From Lepidonotus clava (lineage: Eukaryota; Annelida; Polychaeta; Phyllodocida; Polynoidae), in assembly GCA_936440205.1 (NCBI GenBank), contig OW387136.1:30981927-31045926 (forward strand): a DNA stretch of 64,000 nucleotides, in the 5' to 3' direction. Below the pieces are notes generated by a model. The model ran no database searches, had not been told where the DNA came from, and saw nothing but the letters and a program-made list of their open reading frames with translations. A program made the translations under genes and the position numbers. Below, in pieces: positions 10,603 through 19,250 of the stretch; the stretch's first letter is position 1, and each line of letters opens with the position of its first letter.

Positions 10603-11718
10603 CTAGTTTTCCTGTTTTGGTTCCTTTTCTGTGGAATCCCCAACTGCTTCTGCCTTATTGGTTGGGCACTCCCTGGCATAGTGACCTTTATCATGGCATG
10701 CATAACATTCTACATCAGCCTTTTTCTTCCTAGGACCGTTCCTAGCCGCCAGCTTTTTCTCAAGCTGATCCAGTTTCTCCTGAAGTTTCTCTAGGGCTGT
10801 CTGGAAGTCGGCAAGCTGTGGTACCCCTTCATCCACTTTTGCTGCAACAGCTCTTACTCTCGGTGGCTTACTTGTAGAATCATCACGTAATCCATTGTAG
10901 GTGTCAAGTGCAGCTCGGGCATCTTCAATTGTGGTCGGGTTTGACATTCCTATAAACATGACAGCCTGCTGATCTGGCAAGCCTCTATAGAAATGCCGAA
11001 TTGCAATGCTCTCCTTGGTCTGAGTATCAGCTGTTGGATATCCTCTCCCTACCATTTTCTTCAGGTCAGCAATATACTCAGACAGATTTTCCTTTGGGCC
11101 CAGCTTCCTTGACTCTAACTGTGCAAGCCAAGAAGATGTAACTCTCTTCTCTGTGAAGCGGCTTGACAGCGCTTCAGTCAAAGAAGAAAAGGTGTCACAC
11201 ACATCAATACCCAGTTCATTAAAGACATATTCAGCTGCCTCACCTCTGAGACTTGAAGTTAGGCGAAAGAGCTTTTCCTCTTCTGGCCATTCACAATGAG
11301 AGCTCAACGCTGTGAACGGTTTGATGAAGCTCTCCCATGACCCACTGCCATCAAAGATGTTCTGTCTTGGCGGTGCCACACTGGGTGTTTTCTTGGTAAC
11401 ATCTCCAGTATTAGGGTTATGGATAAATGAGTGTCTCCTACTCGCACTTCCACTGACTTTGTTTAGTTCCTCCTGAAGTCGCAGCAACTCTTTCTCATAA
11501 GTGTCCTTCAATACCTTTTTTTCACTATTCATCATCTGTTGTAGCTCTTTAGCTTCCTGAGAAAATACCCTATGTAGATCTGCACTCTCTTTCTCAGCAG
11601 AATTAGCTTTTTCTTCTGCTACAGCCAGCTTCTCCTGGGCCAAATCCAGCTGCTCTTGCAGCTTTTCAACCATGTCAGCCATATCCAGCTCCTTACCAGT
11701 ATCCTTTATAGGAGGCAT
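10603..11718 (-). CDS. gag: Gag of the 8.5 kb element
   Basis: 371 codons from the ATG at 11,716-11,718, the first in the frame. Residues about 12-85 are heptad-rich and charged (coiled coil). Residues about 115-290 form the capsid-like helical part, with F-D-G-S-G-S-W-E-S-F at its start. A second coiled coil follows (L-E-K-L-Q-E-K-L-D-Q-L), then a basic stretch and one C-x2-C-x4-H-x4-C zinc knuckle (C-Y-A-C-H-D-K-G-H-Y-A-R-E-C near residue 345), the nucleocapsid RNA-binding signature. Its size is normal for a Ty3/gypsy Gag. Coiled-coil N-termini occur in several invertebrate families. Confidence 0.88.
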   Translation of the reverse strand: MPPIKDTGKELDMADMVEKLQEQLDLAQEKLAVAEEKANSAEKESADLHRVFSQEAKELQQMMNSEKKVLKDTYEKELLRLQEELNKVSGSASRRHSFIHNPNTGDVTKKTPSVAPPRQNIFDGSGSWESFIKPFTALSSHCEWPEEEKLFRLTSSLRGEAAEYVFNELGIDVCDTFSSLTEALSSRFTEKRVTSSWLAQLESRKLGPKENLSEYIADLKKMVGRGYPTADTQTKESIAIRHFYRGLPDQQAVMFIGMSNPTTIEDARAALDTYNGLRDDSTSKPPRVRAVAAKVDEGVPQLADFQTALEKLQEKLDQLEKKLAARNGPRKKKADVECYACHDKGHYARECPTNKAEAVGDSTEKEPKQEN

Positions 11719-12155
11719 TTTGACTGATGATATTGTCTAAGTCACAAATAAATCCAGTTCTCACTCAGATCAGCTGACAATATACTCCCAATGAAGAAGA
11801 TCTGAGGTCACATAAGAGTCCTGTAGTCAAGCTTCAATGTAGTAACTCTGCTAATCTGATTTACCACTATCCACAGCAGGGCAGTTTCACAAAGAAATTA
11901 TTATGCCAAAGTTGAGTAGTATCTTCTAATAAGGTAACAAACCTGTCCAGTTCCAGTTCACAATAGAACAACCAAACACATAGGGTAGTATACTACCAGA
12001 CAGCTTTGGCTAGCACTGTTAATCCCATGTTGATCAAAGGCCAAACTTAAATCCAAGGCCACACCAATAATTCCAAAGTCACGCATGGTACATCACAAGT
12101 CCTTATTTTGGTAGCTGGTAATCCTTAAGAAATGATTTTGCATGTATAAGTCCTC
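11719..12155 (-). other. 5' leader of the 8.5 kb element
   Basis: About 440 nt of non-coding sequence between the primer-binding site and the gag start. This is the usual place for packaging and dimerisation signals. No ORF or repeat seen. Confidence 0.6.
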
Positions 12156-12173
12156 ATCCCGACGCTGCCACCA
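12156..12173 (-). promoter_or_regulatory. tRNA primer-binding site
   Basis: One nucleotide inside the 5' LTR, the minus strand reads TGGTGGCAGCG and continues. This is complementary to the 3' end of tRNA-Leu-type acceptors (CGCTGCCACCA). Use of a tRNA-Leu primer is inferred from that 11 nt match. Confidence 0.6.
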
Positions 12174-12174
12174 G

Positions 12175-12585
12175 TGTTAGGTCCCCAGGGTAAATCCCCA
12201 AAGACCAAATAATGAATCTCTTGTAGGAAGAATATATAGTCCTTTATTTCTATGAGAATACTATGGGTAAATCCAGTGTTACAATAAACATGGTGTAAAC
12301 TACTCCAGGGCCTACAACAGACTGAACCCCCAGCCCCAACATCCTGGGCTTTATATACCCCAGGAGTTCTGACAGGAGTTCTGACAGAAGTTCTGACAAT
12401 ACTTCTGACCATGGAGTGGGCACTCAGTGACCCCCCCAGCTGTCAGAAGTCTGGCCCCCTTTCCCCACATGTATAAACAAGCACACTGTGTAGGCCCTAC
12501 TCTAAGCAATGTATATCAATAGGAAACTACATACACACTTTTAGGTCTAAAAGGATACATGACATAATAAACCAGGGGCATAACA
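12175..12585 (-). repeat. 5' LTR of the 8.5 kb Ty3/gypsy element
   Basis: Same length and, by eye, same sequence as 4,087-4,497. The TATA box is at 12,350-12,357 and AATAAA at 12,243-12,248. It would be the promoter copy for gag-pol, read leftwards. Confidence 0.93.
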
Positions 12586-12792
12586 ATATTAAAGTCTCCA
12601 CATAACCATATCTCTCTATCTCTTGCATAACCATGCTGGACACTATCATATACAGTATCAAAGAAATTTTGTAAATCACCTCCAGGTGGACGATATACAC
12701 ATATCAGTTGAATATATTTATGATTTGGTCTGTGAACATGTAACGTAACCATTTCAATGTAAGGGTTACCACAACAATGTGTGTCATCACGC
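12586..12792 (-). pseudogene. LINE endonuclease piece trapped between two LTR elements
   Basis: The minus strand encodes L-I-C-V-Y-R-P-P-G-G-D and, further on, W-L-C-G-D-F-N-I, two conserved blocks of the AP-endonuclease domain of non-LTR retrotransposons. At its left edge the reading continues into the piece at 4,086 once the ATAT duplication of the 8.5 kb element is discounted. At its right edge it continues past 31,993 once the ACGC duplication of the giant element is discounted. Both LTR elements therefore landed within about 210 bp of each other in the same LINE. Confidence 0.85.
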
Positions 12793-13387
12793 TGAACTAT
12801 TGTCAATGTTTGATTTAATACTGCTTGATGTGTATAGTTAATTTATCCATGAGTCGTTCATCCAGGTTATCGAGCCGATCAGCCTGCGTTTAAAGTTAAT
12901 ACATCCATTCCCCAATAGTTCAAAAGAAATGGACGATGAGGAAGCTCTTAATATGAAAGGATTTTTATTGAAGTAAACATCTCATCCCGAGTCAAAGCCA
13001 CAGTGAATAAGTCTCCATCAGTCCACCTTCCCATCTCCTACTCAGCGATCAACCACATTTAGAATACAGGTTGTTCCAGCGCATTCCAGACCGCCCTAGT
13101 GCTTAGCTCTATCACAATCCTTTGTCCGAAGCTGTTGGTATTGGTAAACTCCAGTATACTGCGCAGGAGCCGTAGGTATTACTCCGAGCAATTCTTCTAG
13201 CTCTATGGTTAAACTCTAACTCCTAACTAACTCGCTCCCTACCTTTGCAACACCTTTTATACTGGTTAACAGGTGGCGCTAGGAGCGTAAAATGTCTCTA
13301 CCTAGAGGTAGACTTCAATTGCTAGGTCTGATCCTAACTAAATTATAAAAGATGATAATATATTAAAAGTACTAAGCTATTAGTACA
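12793..13387 (-). repeat. 3' LTR of the giant element
   Basis: 595 bp, beginning TGTACTAATAGC and ending AGTTCA in element orientation (TG...CA). A TATAAAA box is at 13,255-13,261 and AATAAA at 12,964-12,969. Confidence 0.93.
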
Positions 13388-14660
13388 TTCGACGGCGGTC
13401 AGATGTTTGAGATTGAAGAGGTGGACGACATAGCTCAAACCTAATAAAGATTATTCAGTCAAATGTGATGTGTTCCCAATTTTGATTATTGGACATATTT
13501 TATTATTATTAGAACAAATTGATGTTGGGTGGCTTTGACTCTCGTGGTACATTCAGCACAGTGTTGATATATTTATAGATTCCATTTTCTGGTCATTCAG
13601 AGATGTGACCCAAAGGTACAATTTCATGAATGGAATTATCTATTACATAAATACATTATGGTATCAGCCCCGCACTGAGCTCAAGGACTGCGGAACCCGT
13701 TCATAAAGTAACAAGGTAAGTTCATAGGACCGTAAGATGGTCCTTAAAGTGAAGGTGATTGTCATGCATTCAGTGACAAGGTAAGTCCAGAGGATTGTGA
13801 AATGATCCTCGAGGTGATGGGAATTGTCATGCGAACCCTGACAAGGAAAGTTCAGAGGATTGTGAAATGATCCTCAAGGTAAAGGAGATGATTCTGCCTA
13901 CTGTGGCAGTACTCATTGTTCTGAGGGTAAGGTCCGTTACTTGACGGTTCAGTAAAACACAGAAGAAAACAGGTAAGTTTGGGAGGTGTTCTCAATACTA
14001 TGTCCAGTACTAACTTAGTACATACATGTACAGATTTTGCTCTATGCGGTTTGGAACAAAAGTCAACAAAATTCAACATATATACAGTGTGAAGTTGTCT
14101 TAATCTTCTAAAATTAACAGATGCACAACAAATTCAATTCTAGAACGAGTTAACACAATAATAAGTGACTTCGGAGAAGTCGGACATCTTGAATGATCGG
14201 GTTTCATTATACAATGTATGTTGATTTTCAACCAATTTTCAACTAAAACGTCATTATTTACAATAAATACAAGGTCCCTGTAGTGGACCGGTTAGCATTA
14301 AACAGTTTGACACCTATAAACTATCATACCCAGTGCGCGCCCATCAGTTACCCTTAGTACATGTGTACTTAGCGGGACGCTTGACTGGAGTTCCCATCCA
14401 GGGCCCGACCTCGGTCTGGGTTCCTCCAGGTGATAAGTGCCCGGATGGCAATTTCTGTTTCGAATGAATTTAGCGAGTTTGCGCGCCCGATATGAATTAT
14501 TATGCCATGATAACTGAAATTTATCGCCTAATTATGTTGGCTGGGGACCTAAACTTTAGTTTAGCGCAGATTTTGTAAGAAATTATACGATGGTTTGATC
14601 ATGCTAGCCAATTTCAAAATTTGGATCCCTCAGATCAAAAAGGGGTTTTCCCAAATTAGC
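13388..14660. other. non-coding tail of the giant element, next to the 3' LTR
   Basis: Contains no supported ORF. It begins with a TCGACGGCGGTC word at 13,389-13,400 that recurs at 17,722 and 17,768, and contains a three-copy 65 bp tandem repeat at 13,711-13,905. Confidence 0.6.
13711..13905 (+). repeat. three-copy 65 bp tandem repeat with splice-donor-like words
   Basis: Units start at 13,711, 13,776 and 13,841. Each begins ACAAGGTAAG (third copy ACAAGGAAAG), followed by a block reading roughly AGAGGATTGTGAAATGATCC. AAGGTAAGT matches the plus-strand 5' splice-site consensus, and another AACAGGTAAGTTT follows near 13,971. Confidence 0.75.
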
Positions 14661-14667
14661 CTCGATA

Positions 14668-14675
14668 TGACGTCA
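14668..14675 (+). promoter_or_regulatory. perfect CRE palindrome TGACGTCA upstream of the antisense ORF
   Basis: TGACGTCA is the full CREB/ATF site. It lies 92 bp before the ATG of the plus-strand ORF at 14,767. A second perfect copy is at 15,817-15,824. A promoter role is inference. Confidence 0.4.
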
Positions 14676-14766
14676 TTTTAATCAGTGCCGGCGGTAATTT
14701 TGGAGCATTAAGACGTGTGTTTTGTGAACTCTTCGTTTTTTACCCCTTTTCATCTACAATTTCATC

Positions 14767-15456
14767 ATGGTGCGTGTCGCCATCTTCTGTTCCAACCGTG
14801 AGGAGGGTATTGAGGCCTACCCGGACATTATTTTAGCAGGAACGGATCATACTTTAGTAGTTTTTTCCTGTCTCGACGCGACCACCGCCGAGTTGGCGGG
14901 GTACGCGTTCGCCCATCATGTCATGTTTCCGGAGGACATACTCATAGTGATGTGCAACTTTCTCGACATATTGACATGGGATCAGGATCTCGGGCTCTAC
15001 ATCCCGCTTTTTATCAACGTGGACGCCGTGACCAAATTCTACGCGGAAGCCCTGAGCCGAGCCTTCATGAACATTCAAGCACACCCAGTTTCAGCTACGT
15101 TGATCTTCACGACCCCTTCGGGGTTTGACGCGCGCCGTTGGGACCTTACTGATAGCGACGGCTCCCTTCAAAAATGGATCAACCGGGTAGTGCCTAAAGT
15201 CAGCCGAGAAGTCCGCCGCGCGAACGACTGGTTCGGGGTGCCGACTGCAGAGACAGGCCGCGTCCTTCACGTGGTCAAGGCGGTAGCAGATGGAACGGTG
15301 ACCATCAACGACTTTCGTGAGCTAGTAGACGGGTACATGCCCTCGGACCGCCTGGTTCGGCGATGGGCCCGAGTCCTAGGGCGTCTGGTCGCCCGCTTGC
15401 CGTTGGTTAGGCCATTGACCGCCGGCACTCACCCTTTTGTAAATAGTGATTTGTAG
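14767..15456 (+). CDS. antisense ORF of the giant element, possible SGNH-like fold
   Basis: 229 codons on the strand opposite gag-pol-env, between the env-like ORFs and the 3' LTR. The ATG has an optimal context (A at -3, G at +4) and the coding GC is well above that of its surroundings. No signal peptide or membrane segment. The layout faintly recalls SGNH/GDSL hydrolases: a beta-strand start (V-R-V-A-I-F-C-S-N-R), a V-F-S-C-L-D-A-T-T-A-E-L segment near 37-48, P-E-D-I-L-I-V-M-C-N-F-L-D-I-L near 60-75 at the position of the G-x-N-D block, and S-A-T-L-I-F-T-T-P-S-G near 115-125. The usual catalytic residues are not evident, so that link is only a suggestion. The C-terminus is arginine-rich. 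I do not know a named family. Confidence 0.6.
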   Translation: MVRVAIFCSNREEGIEAYPDIILAGTDHTLVVFSCLDATTAELAGYAFAHHVMFPEDILIVMCNFLDILTWDQDLGLYIPLFINVDAVTKFYAEALSRAFMNIQAHPVSATLIFTTPSGFDARRWDLTDSDGSLQKWINRVVPKVSREVRRANDWFGVPTAETGRVLHVVKAVADGTVTINDFRELVDGYMPSDRLVRRWARVLGRLVARLPLVRPLTAGTHPFVNSDL

Positions 15457-16257
15457 TAATTTAACAATCAATTTCTTCAGGTCCAATTCCTGGTTGGGGC
15501 CCAGGACACTAATTTCTTTTCTTAGTAACCCCGGACATTATTTACTCCAGAGGCCACGCCGGAATGTTATTATGGGATCTACGGACTACAGACTGTTCCT
15601 TCTTTTCTCCTTCGTCGGGTTGCCGGGTGTCGCCCCTCTTTCGTCGAGCTGGTCCACACCCCGACCGCTCCGAGACCGGGTAAGTTCAGCCTTCTCTTCT
15701 TTACTGTTTTTGCACGCTAGGTAGGTTACTAACCCGTAGGTTTTTTAAGGAGATTGTTGGTCGGAATTCTTCTTAGTGGTTTTCGGCTCGCCTTCATGTG
15801 GTTGTATTCCGGAAGTTGACGTCACTCCCGGAACCAGAGATTGTATTTTGCTGGTGATTTTTGTAACGGGTAGCGTGAGTGGCCACCTGGTGTTTACTTT
15901 TGGTTACAAGATGGTGGATGCGGGCCGGAAACTAGGACCTTGTGTACTAAACTTATTGTCTTTTCCAGGTCCTGTGGTTGGTTATAATAACATGAATGGT
16001 GTAAGATGGTAGTATTGGGCACTGAGAGACGTTAGGCTATATGATTTTAGTGGGAGGAATTGTTTAGGCGAACATGATCAAGCATTTTTACCTCGCGCGT
16101 GGGTTGGGCGATAATAGAGGGTTTTCTTGACTAATGGTTTTGTTGACATTACCGATTCAAGCAGGCTTTCAGTGTGTACGGGTGTGCCGTATTGGCCTTA
16201 TAGTATTATTTTATGATTATTGTCTACTAGTTGACTGACACTGCACCAATGGAATTG

Positions 16258-16600
16258 TGTGAATGACCAGGCATTCCGGTCTGGACTGTACAGCACTGGA
16301 TTTGCTGTGACAGAATTCTTTGTTTTGACGTTCCCCGTACAAGACAGTGGAAACAATCCACTTGGCGGCGCCATAAGGTGTGAGGCGCTTCATGGGGTTA
16401 CCCCTGGTAAGTTTTAGGAACTGCATGTGACCAAGTACTCTGGTCTAGACTGCGTAGCATTAGATTGGCTGTGGCAGAATTCTTTGATTAGTTGTCCCCC
16501 TTACTGGGTAATGGAAACACCTTCTTGATGATCACATGATGCGACACCATAGGTAGAGTCGTCTGACTGGTTGTCAGCGACTCCATGGTAAGTTGAGAGG
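16258..16600 (+). repeat. degenerate direct repeat of about 170 bp
   Basis: Two diverged copies start near 16,264 and 16,430. Both read TGACCA...CTGGTCT(G/A)GACTG, then (G/A)GATT(T/G)GCTGTG(A/G)CAGAATTCTTTG, then TGGAAACA, and end near CCTGGTAAGTTTT or CATGGTAAGTTGA. Conservation of the GGTAAGT end in both is notable. Confidence 0.65.
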
Positions 16601-17721
16601 GCGTAGCAAAAGGCTACAAATACCCATCCCGTTTTAGTCTAACACCAAGACTGCGTCAGTGTCATTGTGTTAGAATAAGTGTTGTAGATAATATTTTGTG
16701 CAGTGTCATCCAGATGGGAGGGGGAGAAATAATGGTTATTCGGACTGGTTTATTATTATTTGTAGAGAGACTACTCTTGGGTTTTTGAAGAGCCAATGCT
16801 TGAACGGTATGTCCTATTATTGCTATTTTATATATATATTTTTTTTTTATAAATATGGTCGGTATATATTTTGAATTACAGAGTGGTAGCTTGGCGTTCA
16901 TCCTCATAATTTTGTACTGGGACTGAGCGTCAGCTCCACTGTTTACATTGGTCAGTTAACACCCCGCTTCTAGGTAGGTGGGTGTATTCCTGATATTTTC
17001 ATACAAATATTTTGTCTATATGCACAGTAATAACTTAACATTTCAATTTGTACAACACACAGTATGGGGGGTGGGGTGAGTCTTCATTCCGTAAGTCTTC
17101 GTGCCTTTTACGCTGGCATCGAGTATTAACTGTACATGGAAGTTGGTTGGTTACAAGTTGCTTAATTATCACCTGAGAGGATCGGGGCTCAGACCCGGGT
17201 TTATTACCGGTCTGAACACCAACCTAATCAGCTACACGTGGTCGTCGGCACCCTCCCCTGTTTTGTAAAACTAAAGGGGTCGAGTGCCGAGTCCCACATT
17301 TGTTACAATCAGGAGCAGCATGTATATTACCTTTAATATACATACTACCCCTTTTTACAACTAAGAGATGTGTAAATGCACTTCTCCAGAAAGACAGCAC
17401 CTAATTAGTCGGGCCTTTTTTCAATGTGTAGATCCAGGTTAAACCCGTATTCTGTTCAGGTCTTTGCCCGTTTTTCTTATGGAGAGCCGAGACTACTCCT
17501 GAAAGGACTCCGCCCCCAGCCTATTTTAACTATGCGCACGAGGGGCAGGAATTTTTTTGTGCTAAAGACAGTTTTAGAATTTTGACTTTACTAATAGGAC
17601 GGGTAGACTATCTGCTAAGGGTTTAACCAAGTTTTTGCAGCCATTCGTCAGGGAATTAGTAGTCCGTGTCCCCCCTCCTCAGCTCAACTGTTGAGCGGAG
17701 ACCCGGTTACTTTATGCGCCA

Positions 17722-17780
17722 CGACGGCGGTCGAGACTAATGTTTCTTTTCTTTCTTTTTTTTTCTCTCGACGGCGGTCA
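17722..17780 (-). other. internal purine tract flanked by GACCGCCGTCG words
   Basis: On the minus (element) strand a run of about 25 purines (17,744-17,768) is flanked on both sides by GACCGCCGTCG (17,722-17,732 and 17,769-17,779). The same word abuts the 3' LTR at 13,389-13,400. It may be a second (central-type) polypurine tract; the function is inference. Confidence 0.4.
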
Positions 17781-18409
17781 ACTTTGAAGCCGCACGTCTC
17801 TTTTATTAATTTTGTTATTACTAATTTTACCCAGGTCGAAACTTGACTTGTTGTTTTGCCTCAGTCCCGGTTAAATCTGGTCTAAACATGGCCTAAATAA
17901 CTTAGTCTCGTACCTTTGGGCAGTTGTTTTCCATTTTACATTTTTCGCTGGATCCTGATTTACAGTAAAATCAAAGGATCCCACGACTGGGAGATGTTGT
18001 GACCCGGCGACCATTACACATAACCAAGATGATGGGACTACACATTTTGTACAGCGCCTCGTCCCATCATCCTGTGGGTTTTAGCTACAGCTCCCCCCCA
18101 CAGGGAGAAGTCGCCTTTATGAAGAAGGGAGTTAGCACCCTGTGAATGTCGCCAGTTCACCGCATCCGTCCCGTAACCTCCTTTTCCTTGTGACCTCCGT
18201 TATACTTTCTGAATGTAACATGCCTCGGGCAGGAGTGGTACACGTCACTGCTCATCATAGCATGCCTGTATCAGAAGCAAACGAGCCACGTATAGTGTAC
18301 TCTCGTGCGCTGTCACGGAGCGTCCCACCTTTGAATGTTGCTACATATGCTGCGTTCTTATGTTCTTACTACAACTTGCCCAGGATTCCCTGAGGGAGGG
18401 CTCTTAGTT

Positions 18410-18417
18410 AAATAAAT
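18410..18417 (+). terminator. polyadenylation signal candidate on the antisense strand
   Basis: AATAAA lies within AAATAAAT at about 18,411, downstream of the antisense ORF and its splice-like sites. It is the first such hexamer I noticed on that strand that could end the unit. AATAAA is common by chance in AT-rich DNA. Confidence 0.3.
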
Positions 18418-18429
18418 ATTGGGCTGCTT

Positions 18430-19250
18430 TATATATTAGTTTTTGTGTAAGTTTCTTTCTAAACTTTTGATATTATTATTTTATTTTTTTTTGTGATGAG
18501 AGAACCGCTGTCAGGAGCCGTCCCACCCGGGGCATAGTGACTGCCATGTTCGAGCGTCGACCCCAGTGCCTCCCAGAGCGTCGGTGGCGCGTAGCCCCAC
18601 ACGACCTGCCTCTTGCCAGGAACCACCGACACCAGGCATGTGGGCGGGCTCCTGCCATTTGCGCGGTCCTCCCATCTTTGAGGAGAGTACATATATATAT
18701 TAAAAGAACAGGTTGTGGTATTCCCCAAGTGACTCCTGCACCGCAGCCCGATCCTAGCGGTGACAACAGCACAGGGGCCAAGTATAGATGGTACTTACCT
18801 GGGGAAATCCACATCGCTCGTTGGAAGCGTTGGTCCCGTTGAGCGCACATAGGTATTTTATAGAATTTTGTGTTTTTCTTTTATGCTAAAATTTTTTTGA
18901 GTTACTAGGATCGTTTCCGAATGGGTCCCTACTTTAATAGAGTTGCCAAAGTAGTAATAAGAGTATTGAGCTAGGCTACCGGGCATGGGACACTCAATCT
19001 GAGAGAAATTTAGATAACCCATGGGTCCATAGAAGATGGTCGGACCAGCCTACCCGGCTCAGGTTTTCCTGATTGGTGACTTATTATTGAATGAGTTTAA
19101 TCGAAGGGGTCCTGTCTATTCATGCTGACATGACTCCGTCGAGTTCTCTAATACAACCCAGTTCAGCGTTCATAACGATGATTCTTAGATCTACCTGTTA
19201 CCTTTTCCTTACAGACCTTAGATCAGCGCTAACACTTGTTATTTTTTTGT
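18430..19250. other. spacer between the antisense unit and the env-like ORFs
   Basis: Contains a GC-rich patch (about 18,500-18,845) open on both strands (for example 124 codons on minus, 101 on plus), but I see no motif, and overlapping open frames in GC-rich DNA are expected. Nothing else is supported. Confidence 0.4.

Larger units (their letters stand above)
4087..12585 (-). mobile_element. Ty3/gypsy-type LTR retrotransposon, 8.5 kb, young, looks whole
   Basis: The 411 bp LTRs at 4,087-4,497 and 12,175-12,585 show no difference that I can see; both start TGTTA and end TAACA. The flanking bases repeat ATAT (4,083-4,086 and 12,586-12,589). Read on the minus strand the order is 5' LTR, primer-binding-like site, gag (10,603-11,718), pol (6,200-10,483), a third ORF (5,126-5,923), a purine-rich tract (about 4,498-4,509) and the 3' LTR. 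The pol domain order, with integrase after RNase H, places it in Ty3/gypsy (Metaviridae). It lies inside the endonuclease part of a LINE. LTR identity and long open frames suggest a very recent insertion with no obvious breaks. Confidence 0.93.
15457..18140 (+). other. non-coding part of the antisense unit, with splice-like and hairpin structure
   Basis: No supported ORF. The plus strand has acceptor-like sites at 15,471-15,480 (ATTTCTTCAG) and about 15,958-15,968 (TGTCTTTTCCAG). Donor-like words (GGTAAGT) occur near 15,678, 16,404 and 16,569. There is a second TGACGTCA at 15,817, a degenerate 170 bp repeat at 16,258-16,600, two adjacent hairpins at 17,190-17,290 and a purine-rich tract of the element strand at 17,744-17,768. 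Confidence 0.5.

Noticed and set aside
18788-18797. TACTTACCTGG resembling the 5' end of U1 snRNA
   Set aside because: The match ends after about 11 nt and the rest does not fit U1; it is simply a minus-strand donor-like word.
18459-18850. Overlapping frames on both strands in a GC-rich patch
   Set aside because: No motif, no start support; openness on both strands points to composition.
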